From contig QMPN01000034.1 in the NCBI GenBank assembly GCA_003648575.1, forward strand, positions 1-17,486: a DNA stretch of 17,486 nt, written 5' to 3'. A program made the position numbers and the translations under genes. The stretch comes from Bacteroidota bacterium (GTDB lineage: Bacteria > Bacteroidota > Bacteroidia > Bacteroidales > B18-G4). How positions within the stretch are numbered: the first letter of the stretch is position 1; each line of letters begins with the position of its first letter. Positions 1 through 7,046 of the stretch are shown here, piece by piece. The notes beneath the pieces were generated by a model that did no database searches, was not told where the DNA came from, and saw nothing but the letters and a program-made list of their open reading frames with translations.

Positions 1-75
1 AGAGCATTTGGTATGAAAGAACATCTATTGGATGTGCTAAAGATAGTGAATCACAGGGCTATAATCAAGAATATA

Positions 76-103
76 ATTATGAATTATAGATTATGGATTA
101 TGG
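76..103. repeat. heptamer tandem array A (ATTATGG-type, 4 units)
   Basis: Four adjacent 7-bp units read ATTATGA, ATTATAG, ATTATGG, ATTATGG with no spacer. This is the first of five arrays stacked between bases 76 and 461. Confidence 0.8.
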
Positions 104-109
104 ATGGAA

Positions 110-137
110 TTTTAAGTTTTAAATTTTTAGTTTTAAA
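110..137. repeat. heptamer tandem array B (TTTTAAA-type, 4 units)
   Basis: Four 7-bp units read TTTTAAG, TTTTAAA, TTTTTAG, TTTTAAA. The low complexity makes this less decisive than the other arrays, but the 7-bp phase is exact. Confidence 0.65.
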
Positions 138-151
138 TTAGCCAGCCATTT

Positions 152-270
<119 letters not shown>

Positions 271-273
<3 letters not shown>

Positions 274-300
274 TACACCGAAGCCTCAGCGTAGGTGTGC
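271..300. repeat. imperfect hairpin between arrays C and D
   Basis: ACACC (275-279) pairs with GGTGT (294-298). Two outer GC pairs (271-272 with 299-300) flank it across a small bulge, and a weaker inner stem closes on the loop CTCA (285-288). It interrupts the TACTGCC array exactly where the array degenerates. It could be a short palindromic intergenic element or a structured remnant of the array; no U-run follows, so it is not a typical terminator. Confidence 0.45.
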
Positions 301-340
301 TGCCTACTTTCAAACTAGCCTTCAGACAACGAGCCGATCG

Positions 341-396
341 TTCTACTGTTACACTGTTTCACTGTTTCACTGTTCTACTGTCCCATTGTTCTATTG
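341..396. repeat. octamer tandem array D (TTTCACTG-type, 7 units)
   Basis: Seven adjacent 8-bp units read TTCTACTG, TTACACTG, TTTCACTG, TTTCACTG, TTCTACTG, TCCCATTG, TTCTATTG. All end in (C/T)TG or (A/T)TTG. It is the only array here with an 8-bp rather than a 7-bp period, and it is more diverged than array C. Confidence 0.8.
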
Positions 397-405
397 AGTC
401 CTTCT

Positions 406-461
406 CGCGCACCTCGTCCCCCGTCCCTCGTACCGCGCACCCAGTCCCCCGAACCTCGTCC
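406..461. repeat. heptamer tandem array E (CTCGTCC-type, 8 units)
   Basis: Eight adjacent 7-bp units read CGCGCAC, CTCGTCC, CCCGTCC, CTCGTAC, CGCGCAC, CCAGTCC, CCCGAAC, CTCGTCC. The array is GC-rich, in sharp contrast to the AT-rich arrays A and B. Together with A-D it fills most of the roughly 500 bp without a gene before position 498. An open frame through D and E gives a low-complexity peptide that I do not regard as protein. Confidence 0.8.
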
Positions 462-497
462 CAATCTATTATCTTACCTTCGCATAAAATCATCACT

Positions 498-908
498 ATG
501 AAACTCCTCATGATCTATTGTACGCGCTTTGCATACAATCCAACAGTTAAAGTGCTGGAAGGTGCCAATGACGGTTATGAACCTGCATCTTTTGATAATA
601 TCCTGACTGCTTTTATCCAGGCTGAAGAGCAAGATGAGGAGGACCTGAAAGGGGTGGAGAAGAAGCTGGTAAAGAACCTAAAATGGGCGGCGGGTAAGAA
701 TAATACAAAGCGGGTGATGTTGCATTCCTTTGCACATTTATCGGATAGCAAAGCAAGCCCTGAATTTACAGCTGAATTGTTTCAGAAGGCGATAGAAAGG
801 ATGGAAAATGCAGAATATAAAACGTTTACAACCCCATTTGGTTATTTCTTAGACCTCGACATGCAGGCCCCGGGCTATTCACTCGCACGACTTTTTAAAA
901 GCTTCTGA
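498..908 (+). CDS. stand-alone archaeal-type threonyl-tRNA synthetase editing domain protein
   Basis: A 136-residue protein that resembles the N-terminal editing domain of archaeal ThrRS (a fold shared with D-aminoacyl-tRNA deacylase), which removes serine mis-attached to tRNA-Thr. Supporting features are the N-terminus [13 protein letters not shown], the FAHLSD motif (78-83), and PFGYF (113-117) followed by GYSLARLF near the end, matching archaeal FAHLSS and PFGYYK...GHPLAEL. There is no synthetase body, so it would act in trans. As I recall the archaeal enzyme, the lysine after GYY is catalytic; here that position is Leu118, and a downstream His and Glu are Tyr127 and Arg131, so activity or substrate may differ. 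The start at 498 excludes repeat-derived sequence that an upstream ATG at 297 would add. Its 3' end overlaps the convergent gene by 30 bp. I see no clear SD sequence. Confidence 0.8.
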   Translation: MKLLMIYCTRFAYNPTVKVLEGANDGYEPASFDNILTAFIQAEEQDEEDLKGVEKKLVKNLKWAAGKNNTKRVMLHSFAHLSDSKASPEFTAELFQKAIERMENAEYKTFTTPFGYFLDLDMQAPGYSLARLFKSF

Positions 909-2357
909 GTCTTTGTAGAGTTTACCGTCACCCGTATAATCAAAAAGCTTTCTTGTCTTTATGACCTCTTCAATATAATTGGGCACCATCAGTTCCCAGC
1001 CCGGGATATTTTCTTTGATCATCTTCAATACATAGGGTGAGCTGATATAAAGCCTGTCTTTTTTTACATTCTTAATATCTATGATCTTTCCACAGTTCAG
1101 GAGATAATCAAAAAGTGGACGGATTTTTTCATTCAATTCAATATTGCGTGTGGTAATCAGGTCTCCGGAGGTTTCCTTTTTAATGATGTCTACGGAAGAT
1201 AGGGTAGGATACACATAGAACTTCACATTCTCAGGAAAAAGCCGACCTAGGGCTTCCAAAATACCTCCACGTAGGTTTTCGTAATACTTCTCGTCCAGCA
1301 CATTAAGAAAGGTTGGTATGCCGATAACGATCCGCAAACGGCCTATCTTGAAACGGGAAAAATATCCCACCAGCTTATAGTATTCCCTGAAAGTGGAAAC
1401 CATCACATGCTGTCCCATGCCATTCAGTATGTCAACACGGTCGAGAAAATCCCTTTCATCGAGTTCACCCTCTTCCATGAGGTTGTTCAGGGTCATCTCG
1501 CAAACTGCAATGGTATTATCCCGCTGGTAATGCCTGTCTTTTTTAAAGATGCTAAAACTCGACTTCAGCATGTCGAAACCCACATAGGTGATAGGCCTGA
1601 AGCTTCCCCTGAAGGCCAGCACATTCTTTTTATACAACATATCAGAAGCTTGCTGTACATTTCCTTTGCGGTCGAACATCACAGCACTGGTCATGTCGTT
1701 CTTTACCAGTTGCACGGCAAGAAGTCTGTTATCCACATAATCCAGGTCAGGGCCCGACATGCGTACCATGTCAATTTCTATACGGTCGCGGGAAAGGTTG
1801 TCCAATAATGATCGCAGGAATTCATTGGGCTTGTCGTTATGATAAAAGCAGGCAAAGATAAGGTTCACACCTAGCACACCCAGCGTTTGTTGCTGCAGTA
1901 AAGCATCGTTTTCCTTCAGGTTCACATGCATGATCACCTCATTGGCCTCGGTGCCGGGCCTGAACTGGAATTTAACTCCCATCCAGCCATGTGCATCATT
2001 GCTTTTATCGTAATTAAGGGTTTCAACGGTATTGGCGAAGGAGAAGAAGGTGGTTTCCGGTGAGCGACCATCCTTCAGAAGACCTGTCAGGTCAGAATAT
2101 TCGGTGTCAAGCATTTTCTGAAGCCTGCCTTCCGATACATATCTGCCTTCACGGTTCTTATTGTACAGTTTGTCACTAAAGGATTTATCGTAGGCTGAAA
2201 TGGTTTTGGCCACTGTGCCTGATGCGCCACCGGCCTGAAAAAAGTGCCTGGCTACTTCCTGTCCGCCACCGATCTCGGCAAAGCTGCCGTAAATTAAGCG
2301 GTTCAGGTTAATGCGGAGGGCTTTTCGGTTGGTACTGAGGATCTCTCTTTCCATCAT
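879..2357 (-). CDS. conserved soluble protein of unknown function (492 aa)
   Basis: No signal peptide or membrane segment is evident. Near the N-terminus is a very characteristic block, [18 protein letters not shown] followed by [15 protein letters not shown] (about residues 23-57), which I recall from a widespread bacterial family (cyanobacteria, Bacteroidota and others). Members are sometimes labelled TonB-dependent receptor or nicotinate-nucleotide adenylyltransferase, neither of which this sequence supports. The rest is mixed alpha/beta, with conserved-looking stretches such as [20 protein letters not shown] assign no reaction. The start is one of two adjacent Met codons; a perfect -7 element lies 11 nt upstream. 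TrmO ends 39 bp upstream on the same strand, so both a shared transcript and a separate promoter are possible. Confidence 0.85.
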   Translation of the reverse strand: MMEREILSTNRKALRINLNRLIYGSFAEIGGGQEVARHFFQAGGASGTVAKTISAYDKSFSDKLYNKNREGRYVSEGRLQKMLDTEYSDLTGLLKDGRSPETTFFSFANTVETLNYDKSNDAHGWMGVKFQFRPGTEANEVIMHVNLKENDALLQQQTLGVLGVNLIFACFYHNDKPNEFLRSLLDNLSRDRIEIDMVRMSGPDLDYVDNRLLAVQLVKNDMTSAVMFDRKGNVQQASDMLYKKNVLAFRGSFRPITYVGFDMLKSSFSIFKKDRHYQRDNTIAVCEMTLNNLMEEGELDERDFLDRVDILNGMGQHVMVSTFREYYKLVGYFSRFKIGRLRIVIGIPTFLNVLDEKYYENLRGGILEALGRLFPENVKFYVYPTLSSVDIIKKETSGDLITTRNIELNEKIRPLFDYLLNCGKIIDIKNVKKDRLYISSPYVLKMIKENIPGWELMVPNYIEEVIKTRKLFDYTGDGKLYKDSEAFKKSCE

Positions 2358-2368
2358 ATTTAAAAGAA

Positions 2369-2376
2369 CAAAGATA
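2369..2376 (-). promoter_or_regulatory. -7 element (TATCTTTG) of the 492-aa gene
   Basis: The minus strand reads TATCTTTG, an exact match to the Bacteroidetes -7 consensus TAnnTTTG, 11 nt before the start codon at 2357. No good -33 TTTG lies 19-20 bp upstream. It falls in the 39-bp gap after trmO. Confidence 0.45.
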
Positions 2377-2396
2377 AGGTAGTTAAGTTCATAGGA

Positions 2397-2885
2397 TCAT
2401 TTAGTAAACCTTCCGTCATCCTTCAGGGCAGGTAGTTTATGGATGTTTCCCTCCAGCCATCCCGTCCTGCACTCTTCTCTCTGGTCGAAGATGGGCACAT
2501 ATGGCTTGATGTCCAGCACAGGCGTTCCATCGATCATATCTGTCCCCGAAAAATGAATGATATTTCCCTGTATACTGGTGACTTCAACTACGGTGAAGCC
2601 TATGGAATTGGGCCTTCTGGGCGCCCTGGTGGCAAAGACCCCGCGTTCCTCACTGTCAAGAAATGGTACAACTTTCAATGAAAACCCGCTGGTAAGATGA
2701 AAGTAATACAGCAAGATGATGTGAGAGAATCCTTCCAGGTCGGAAAGTCCTTCCTTGAACTCATCAAATATTTCTATGCTAGATGCTATATCCATGGCCG
2801 CTCCGCCCTGTATCGGGGTACCGCTGGCTTGTTTGAAGTTGGACCGGATCACGCCTATTGAGGTAAAAGTAATTCTTTCCATCAT
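2397..2885 (-). CDS. trmO: tRNA (N6-threonylcarbamoyladenosine37-N6)-methyltransferase TrmO (TsaA/YaeB family)
   Basis: TrmO methylates t6A37 to m6t6A37, chiefly in tRNA-Thr in E. coli, using S-adenosylmethionine through a beta-barrel fold. The family signature is clear: IGVIRSNF near the N-terminus, FATRAPRRPNSIGFTVVEV (about residues 84-102), and DGTPVLDIKPYVPIFD (119-134). About 160 residues suits a single-domain TrmO without the C-terminal extension of the E. coli enzyme. I chose the first of two adjacent Met codons, at 2885. The frame also allows an ATG at 2939, but that extension would be encoded by a heptamer repeat array and would span a perfect -7 element (2889-2896), so it is very unlikely to be translated. 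It is divergent from the L33 gene. Confidence 0.88.
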   Translation of the reverse strand: MMERITFTSIGVIRSNFKQASGTPIQGGAAMDIASSIEIFDEFKEGLSDLEGFSHIILLYYFHLTSGFSLKVVPFLDSEERGVFATRAPRRPNSIGFTVVEVTSIQGNIIHFSGTDMIDGTPVLDIKPYVPIFDQREECRTGWLEGNIHKLPALKDDGRFTK

Positions 2886-2888
2886 TCC

Positions 2889-2896
2889 CAAAGGTA
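2889..2896 (-). promoter_or_regulatory. -7 element (TACCTTTG) of trmO
   Basis: The minus strand reads TACCTTTG, an exact TAnnTTTG match, only 3 nt before the ATG at 2885 and 6 nt before the ATG at 2882. Transcription would start at or next to the start codon, implying a leaderless mRNA. No strong -33 box is visible. Confidence 0.45.
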
Positions 2897-2922
2897 GTGA
2901 ATACAGAGCATCGGAAATAACC

Positions 2923-2950
2923 CAACACTCAACCCTCATCCCTCAACACT
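2923..2950. repeat. heptamer tandem array F (CAACCCT-type, 4 units)
   Basis: Four adjacent units read CAACACT, CAACCCT, CATCCCT, CAACACT. The array sits in the divergent intergenic region between trmO and the L33 gene, upstream of both promoters. Confidence 0.75.
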
Positions 2951-2994
2951 ATGATAAAAAGTGTCACATTCTGATAAAAATTAAATAATAATAT

Positions 2995-3025
2995 TTTGTT
3001 ATTAAATAAAAGACGCGTATTTTTG
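2995..3025 (+). promoter_or_regulatory. Bacteroidetes-type promoter of the L33-bL38 transcript
   Basis: TTTG (2995-2998), a 19-bp spacer, then TATTTTTG (3018-3025). Both boxes and the spacing match the published consensus TTTG-N19-TAnnTTTG exactly. This is the best promoter in the window, as expected for ribosomal protein genes. The leader of about 25 nt is purine/A-rich (AAGAAGAAAATAAGAAA) with no real SD sequence. Confidence 0.8.
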
Positions 3026-3055
3026 CACCCCGAAATTTAAGAAGAAAATAAGAAA

Positions 3056-3244
3056 ATGGCTAAAAAATCGAAAGATCAAAGAATACAGGTGATTCTCGAG
3101 TGTACAGAGCATAAAAATAGCGGTATGCCGGGCACTTCACGCTATATCACCACCAAGAGCAAAAAGAACACGCCTGACAGGCTTGAGCTTAAAAAATATA
3201 ATTCCATCCTTAAAAAGATGACCGTTCATAAAGAAATTAAATAG
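3056..3244 (+). CDS. rpmG: 50S ribosomal protein L33 (bL33)
   Basis: A 62-residue basic protein with the bL33 signature: [38 protein letters not shown] and TVHKEIK at the end. It has only one cysteine (in ECTEHK), so it is the zinc-independent form without paired CxxC motifs. It is the first gene of a cluster driven by a strong promoter. The L28 gene that often precedes L33 in Bacteroidota is absent here; the upstream neighbour is divergent trmO. Only 8 bp separate it from the bL38 gene. Confidence 0.97.
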   Translation: MAKKSKDQRIQVILECTEHKNSGMPGTSRYITTKSKKNTPDRLELKKYNSILKKMTVHKEIK

Positions 3245-3252
3245 TATATATC

Positions 3253-3405
3253 ATGGCTAAGAAAGTAGTTGCGTCGTTACAATCATCCGGGAAGGATTTC
3301 GCCAAAGTGATCAAAATGGTAAAATCACCTAAATCGGGTGCATATATGTTCAAAGAAAACATTATCCCTACCGATCAGGTAAAGAACTTTTTAGCAAAGA
3401 AATAA
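3253..3405 (+). CDS. DUF4295 protein, probable Bacteroidota ribosomal protein bL38
   Basis: A 50-residue, lysine-rich protein starting MAKKVVASLQSSGKDFAKV and ending DQVKNFLAKK. I recognise it as the small DUF4295 family found next to L33 in Bacteroidota. From memory, the Flavobacterium johnsoniae ribosome structure revealed a new large-subunit protein named bL38, and this is probably that family; I am not certain of the DUF-to-bL38 mapping. The position directly after rpmG and the Lys-rich composition support a ribosomal role. The start codon is 8 bp after the L33 stop, and a terminator begins 18 bp after its own stop. Confidence 0.88.
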   Translation: MAKKVVASLQSSGKDFAKVIKMVKSPKSGAYMFKENIIPTDQVKNFLAKK

Positions 3406-3423
3406 AAGTATTCAACCTTATAT

Positions 3424-3459
3424 AAAAAGCTTTTTCCTTTACCGGAAGAAGCTTTTTTT
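3424..3459 (+). terminator. intrinsic terminator/attenuator between bL38 and ftsY
   Basis: A 14-bp stem, 3424-3437 paired with 3444-3457, has a single T-G wobble and a 6-nt loop (TTTACC). The descending arm runs into seven T residues (3453-3459). It should stop most transcription after the two ribosomal genes. The ftsY start codon lies only 15 bp downstream, leaving no room for a separate promoter, so ftsY-rimO probably depends on readthrough. Confidence 0.85.
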
Positions 3460-3474
3460 GTAATCAGGAAAATA

Positions 3475-4434
3475 ATGGGAGTCTTTAAAATATTTTCAAA
3501 AGATAAAAAGGAAAAGCTCGATGAAGGTCTGGACAAGACTAGAAATAGCGTGTTTTCCAAGATATCCAAAGCGGTAGCAGGAAAGTCAAAGGTAGATGAT
3601 GAGGTCCTCGATAATCTGGAAGAGATCCTTGTAACATCGGATGTAGGTGTGGAAACGACCCTCAAGATCATTGGGCGGATCGAGGAAAGAGTGGCTAAAG
3701 ACAAGTATCTTGGCACTACAGAGTTGAACGGTATCCTGAAAGAAGAGATTGCAGCTTTGCTGCAGGAACAGGGCGGATCTGACCTTCCCGACTTTGGTGC
3801 ACCACTTGAGAAAACACCCTATGTGATCATGGTAGTGGGTGTAAACGGGGTTGGAAAGACCACCACCATTGGTAAGTTAGCTTTTCAGTTTAAAAAAGCA
3901 GGCAAAAAGGTGATGCTGGGAGCCAGCGACACATTCAGGGCTGCGGCTGTCGACCAGCTTCAGATATGGGCCGACCGTGTTGGCGTACCCATGGTAAATA
4001 AAGGTATGGGTGCCGATCCGGCAGCAGTGGCATTTGAAACCATGCAGCAGGCAGTTGAAGAAGATGTCGATATCGTGATCATCGATACTGCAGGCCGACT
4101 ACATAACAAGATAAACCTGATGAATGAGCTGAGCAAGATTAAAAGGGTGATGCAAAAGGTGATTCCTGATGCACCCCAGGACGTTTTGCTTATTCTCGAT
4201 GCCTCAACAGGCCAGAATGCCATTGAGCAGGCCAAACAGTTTACAAACGCTACCGAGGTGACCTCGCTGGCACTTACCAAACTGGATGGCACAGCCAAAG
4301 GTGGCGTGGCTATTGGTATATCAGACCAGTTCCAGATCCCTGTAAAGTACATTGGAATAGGGGAACAAATGGAAGACCTTCAGGTGTTTAACCGTATGGA
4401 ATTTGTTGATTCCATCTTCCATTCCGGCGAATAA
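3475..4434 (+). CDS. ftsY: signal recognition particle receptor FtsY
   Basis: The SRP receptor GTPase docks ribosome-SRP complexes at the membrane for co-translational insertion. The 319-residue protein has a lysine-rich N-terminus, an N domain (about 20-105) and a G domain with P-loop GVNGVGKT (122-129), DTFRAAAVDQL, DTAGR (204-208), TKLD (268-271) and GTAKGG. It lacks the long acidic A domain of E. coli FtsY, as is common outside Proteobacteria; the short basic N-terminal helix may contact lipid. Its TAA shares one base with the rimO ATG (TAATG), suggesting translational coupling. A strong terminator hairpin ends 15 bp before its start, so its expression is probably set below that of the L33-bL38 genes. 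Confidence 0.97.
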   Translation: MGVFKIFSKDKKEKLDEGLDKTRNSVFSKISKAVAGKSKVDDEVLDNLEEILVTSDVGVETTLKIIGRIEERVAKDKYLGTTELNGILKEEIAALLQEQGGSDLPDFGAPLEKTPYVIMVVGVNGVGKTTTIGKLAFQFKKAGKKVMLGASDTFRAAAVDQLQIWADRVGVPMVNKGMGADPAAVAFETMQQAVEEDVDIVIIDTAGRLHNKINLMNELSKIKRVMQKVIPDAPQDVLLILDASTGQNAIEQAKQFTNATEVTSLALTKLDGTAKGGVAIGISDQFQIPVKYIGIGEQMEDLQVFNRMEFVDSIFHSGE

Positions 4435-5717
4435 TGACAAAAAAAGTCAATATCATCACCCTCGGCTGCTCCAAAAATGTGGTTGATTCTGAAATCCTCC
4501 TGGGCGAGTTAAATGCCAGGGGCATGGATGTAATGCATGAATCGGATCAGGACGCCGATTATGTGATCATCAACACCTGCGGGTTTATTGGCGATGCCAA
4601 AGAAGAATCCATAGATACCATCCTTCAATATGCTGAAGCCAAGAAGAATGGACAGTTTGAAAAGCTTTTTGTAACAGGATGTCTCTCACAGCGTTACGCT
4701 TCTCACCTAAAGCAAGAGATTCATGATGTGGATGGCTTTTACGGCACTGAAGATATTCCGGCCATTTTGAAAGATCTGGGTTTCGATCCGAAAAAGGACC
4801 TGGTCGGTGAAAGATTTATCAGTACACCAAAACATTATGCCTATCTGAAGATATCAGAGGGCTGTGACAGAAACTGCTCATTTTGTGCAATTCCTCTGAT
4901 CAGGGGAAAGCATAAATCGAAAAGTATTGAAGCACTGGTTGAGGAAGCAGAATACCTGGTATCAAAAGGTGTGAAGGAGTTGATCCTGATCGCTCAGGAC
5001 CTTACCTGGTACGGGAAAGACATTTACAAAGAACAAAAACTTGCTGAACTTCTCGAAAAATTATCCGATGTAAAGGGAATAGAATGGATACGCCTGCATT
5101 ATGCCTATCCTGCTTCATTTCCAATGAATGTGCTGGAAGTCATGAGGGAAAGAGAAAATATCTGTAATTACCTGGATATTCCCCTGCAGCACATCAGCGA
5201 CCGTATACTGAAGTCGATGAAGCGGGCCATAGGTGCTGAAGAATCTCGTGAACTGATCAGGGAGATCAGGGAGAAGGTACCCGGTATTGCAATACGGACC
5301 ACCATGCTGCTTGGCTATCCCGGTGAAACGGATGAAGATTTCAATGAACTGCTGGAGTTCGTGATGGAAAGCCGGTTTGAAAGATTAGGCGTGTTCACAT
5401 ACAGCCCGGAAGAGGGGACTTCATCCTATGAAATTAAAGATGATGTTCCTGAAGCGATAAAGCAGGAGCGCATGGAAGCTTTGCTGGCATTACAACAGGA
5501 CATTTCCCTTGAATTAAATGAAGAAAAGATCGGTAAAACCTTTAAGGTAATCATCGACGGACCTGAAGGAGGCATGATATGCGGTCGTACCGAATTCGAC
5601 TCTCCTGAGGTAGACAATGAGGTGATCATAAGTGCAACAGGCCTTGAAGCGGGTGAATTCCACAATATCAGGATCAGTTCTGCCTCTGAATTTGACCTTA
5701 AGGGCGAAAAAGTTTGA
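4434..5717 (+). CDS. rimO: ribosomal protein S12 methylthiotransferase RimO
   Basis: RimO is a radical SAM enzyme with two 4Fe-4S clusters that adds a methylthio group to the conserved Asp of ribosomal protein S12. In the N-terminal MTTase domain the cluster cysteines are C12 (LGCSKN), C49 (NTCGF) and C83 (TGCLSQ). The radical SAM CxxxCxxC is C144-C148-C151 in SEGCDRNCSFC, followed by AIPLIRGKHKS, which is typical of RimO rather than MiaB. A TRAM domain occupies about residues 365-425. The 427-residue length is normal. It overlaps ftsY by one base and has no SD of its own. Placement after L33, bL38 and FtsY groups four ribosome-linked genes. Confidence 0.95.
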   Translation: MTKKVNIITLGCSKNVVDSEILLGELNARGMDVMHESDQDADYVIINTCGFIGDAKEESIDTILQYAEAKKNGQFEKLFVTGCLSQRYASHLKQEIHDVDGFYGTEDIPAILKDLGFDPKKDLVGERFISTPKHYAYLKISEGCDRNCSFCAIPLIRGKHKSKSIEALVEEAEYLVSKGVKELILIAQDLTWYGKDIYKEQKLAELLEKLSDVKGIEWIRLHYAYPASFPMNVLEVMRERENICNYLDIPLQHISDRILKSMKRAIGAEESRELIREIREKVPGIAIRTTMLLGYPGETDEDFNELLEFVMESRFERLGVFTYSPEEGTSSYEIKDDVPEAIKQERMEALLALQQDISLELNEEKIGKTFKVIIDGPEGGMICGRTEFDSPEVDNEVIISATGLEAGEFHNIRISSASEFDLKGEKV

Positions 5718-5723
5718 TTTGAG

Positions 5724-5754
5724 CTTGATATTTCATCTAAGCTTCCTACATTTG
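5724..5754 (+). promoter_or_regulatory. probable promoter of the MORN-protein gene
   Basis: CTTG (5724-5727, one mismatch to TTTG), a 19-bp spacer, then TACATTTG (5747-5754), an exact TAnnTTTG. The start codon follows 19 nt later. It lies in the short gap after rimO, so the MORN-thioesterase pair may have its own promoter as well as readthrough. Confidence 0.55.
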
Positions 5755-5773
5755 TTGAAACAATACCTCAGTC

Positions 5774-6586
5774 ATGAAAAATTCTATATTAGTATTTCTC
5801 GTACTTGCCGTTCTGACAGGTACAACATTATATGCCCAGCCTGAATTCACTCTTACTGAATCGGGCGATACCATCAACCTGACCGATGAAAGTGGCCAGA
5901 AGCAGGGTTTCTGGGAAACCAAAGTCCGAAACATCACCAGCAGAGGAAATTATGTGGATGACCTGAAAGAGGGGACATGGACTTCATACCACCCCAGGGG
6001 TTTTCTTTCAAAACTGGAAAACTATACGCAGGGAATGAAGAATGGCATCTTTGTCACCATCGACACCAGGGGCTATCTCACAAAAGAAGAATTTTATAAA
6101 GATGATAAGCTGAATGGTCTTGCAATAAGCTACAAATATGGAGGAAACCCTATTCGCAAGGTGAATTATAAAGATGGTATAAAGCACGGCAAATCAGAAC
6201 TGTACTACGAAAACTCCAAGTTGCAGGAATCGTCCAATTATATTGATGGGCAACGCGATGGACTCACAAACTGGTACGATATGGCCGGAAATATGATCGC
6301 TGAATTCAATTACAAAAAAGGGATATTCGATGGCGTACAAAAGACATTCTACGAGAATGACAGCCTGCAATCTATCGAGTATTATGAAAATAATATTTCT
6401 CAGGGTGAATTCCACGAGTTCTGGGACAATGGCATGCCTAAGACTACTGGTCTGTATGAAGATGGACTAAAAGAAGGGAAATGGCAGGAATATAATGAAG
6501 ACGGCATCCTTGCCAAAGAAACACGTTATAAAAAGGGAGTAATAAAGTCGGAAAATGTCTACATCGAAGAAGCGGACGATAACTAA
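5774..6586 (+). CDS. secreted MORN-repeat (MORN_2/YwqK-like) protein
   Basis: The 270-residue protein begins with a Sec signal peptide (MKNSILVFLVLAVLTGTTLYA, probable cleavage after LYA or AQ) and has no lipobox cysteine, so it should be periplasmic or secreted. The mature part is about nine tandem repeats of 23-24 residues of the MORN_2 type from about residue 44 on, each starting with a [EDNHQ]G pair (EGTW, NGIF, NGLA, HGKS, DGLT, DGVQ, QGEF, EGKW) and ending near Y-x-[DK]G-x-[KI]. These form an elongated beta-hairpin solenoid. Such proteins are often labelled YwqK-family antitoxin in annotation pipelines; nothing here supports a toxin-antitoxin role. Its last 32 bp overlap the thioesterase gene, implying co-translation. 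Confidence 0.85.
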   Translation: MKNSILVFLVLAVLTGTTLYAQPEFTLTESGDTINLTDESGQKQGFWETKVRNITSRGNYVDDLKEGTWTSYHPRGFLSKLENYTQGMKNGIFVTIDTRGYLTKEEFYKDDKLNGLAISYKYGGNPIRKVNYKDGIKHGKSELYYENSKLQESSNYIDGQRDGLTNWYDMAGNMIAEFNYKKGIFDGVQKTFYENDSLQSIEYYENNISQGEFHEFWDNGMPKTTGLYEDGLKEGKWQEYNEDGILAKETRYKKGVIKSENVYIEEADDN

Positions 6587-7046
6587 CCCCTTCACTTCCA
6601 TAGAACAGTACAATTGTTTCGGTTGCTCACCAAAAAATGATTGTGGGCTCCACATGGAGTTTTATGTTGAAGGTGATGAGGTTATCAGTGATTGGCAACC
6701 CAGACCTGAATTCCAGGGATATGGCAAAGTATTGCACGGTGGCATCATCAGTACCCTGATGGATGAAATTGCCAGCTGGTATATATTTTCCATGCTGAAG
6801 ACTGCCGGGGTTACCTATAAACTTGAGGTCCGCTATAAATCACCCGTATATACTAACAAAGGGAAAATTACCCTAAGAGCTAAGCTGAAAGAGTCCAACA
6901 AACGTCTTGCCGAGATTGATGTCAAATTATATGATAACGATGGGGGCTTGTGTTCAGAAGGGCAGATCGGATATTTTATATTTCCCGAAAAATGGGCTAA
7001 AGAAAAGCTCTATTATCCTGACTTCGACAGCTTCTTCGAAGACTGA
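6555..7046 (+). CDS. PaaI-like hotdog-fold acyl-CoA thioesterase
   Basis: A 163-residue single hotdog domain. CFGCSPKNDCGLHMEF (21-36) matches the N-terminal cysteine block of the family, and GYGKVLHGGIISTLMDE (55-71) holds the HGG turn and the acidic residues of the active-site helix. It probably hydrolyses acyl- or aryl-CoA thioesters in the cytoplasm; the substrate cannot be read from sequence. The first in-frame Met is at 6555, inside the end of the MORN gene; the next Met (residue 34) would cut off the conserved CFGC block, so the overlapping start is preferred. Its TGA directly abuts the stop of the convergent serine hydrolase, with no bases between. Confidence 0.87.
   Translation: MSTSKKRTITNPFTSIEQYNCFGCSPKNDCGLHMEFYVEGDEVISDWQPRPEFQGYGKVLHGGIISTLMDEIASWYIFSMLKTAGVTYKLEVRYKSPVYTNKGKITLRAKLKESNKRLAEIDVKLYDNDGGLCSEGQIGYFIFPEKWAKEKLYYPDFDSFFED

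Larger units (their letters stand above)
1..141 (+). other. left-edge fragment, possible 3' end of an unidentified gene
   Basis: The first frame is open from base 1 to a TAG at 139-141 and the third frame to a TAG at 87-89; the second frame stops at 14-16. Both open frames run into the heptamer arrays that start near base 76, so any real gene probably ends in or before them. The readable part is too short to recognise a family. A gene on the opposite strand starting here cannot be excluded. Confidence 0.15.

Noticed and set aside
297..497. N-terminal extension of the ThrRS editing-domain protein from an upstream ATG at 297
   Set aside because: The extra 67 residues are translated from arrays D and E, are low-complexity, and precede the exact start expected for the family (MKLLMIY at 498).
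1407..1808. Plus-strand frame of 133 aa inside the 492-aa gene
   Set aside because: Antisense shadow of a well-supported coding sequence.
2886..2939. Longer TrmO start at 2939
   Set aside because: The extension is translated heptamer repeat and spans a perfect -7 element; the family starts at MERITFTSIGVI.
3375..3716. Minus-strand frame of 113 aa over the terminator and the start of ftsY
   Set aside because: Serine/leucine-rich shadow of ftsY codons with no recognisable domain.
5774..6586. Toxin-antitoxin system suggested by YwqK-family antitoxin labels
   Set aside because: The protein is exported and purely repeat-based, and its neighbour is a thioesterase; no toxin is present.
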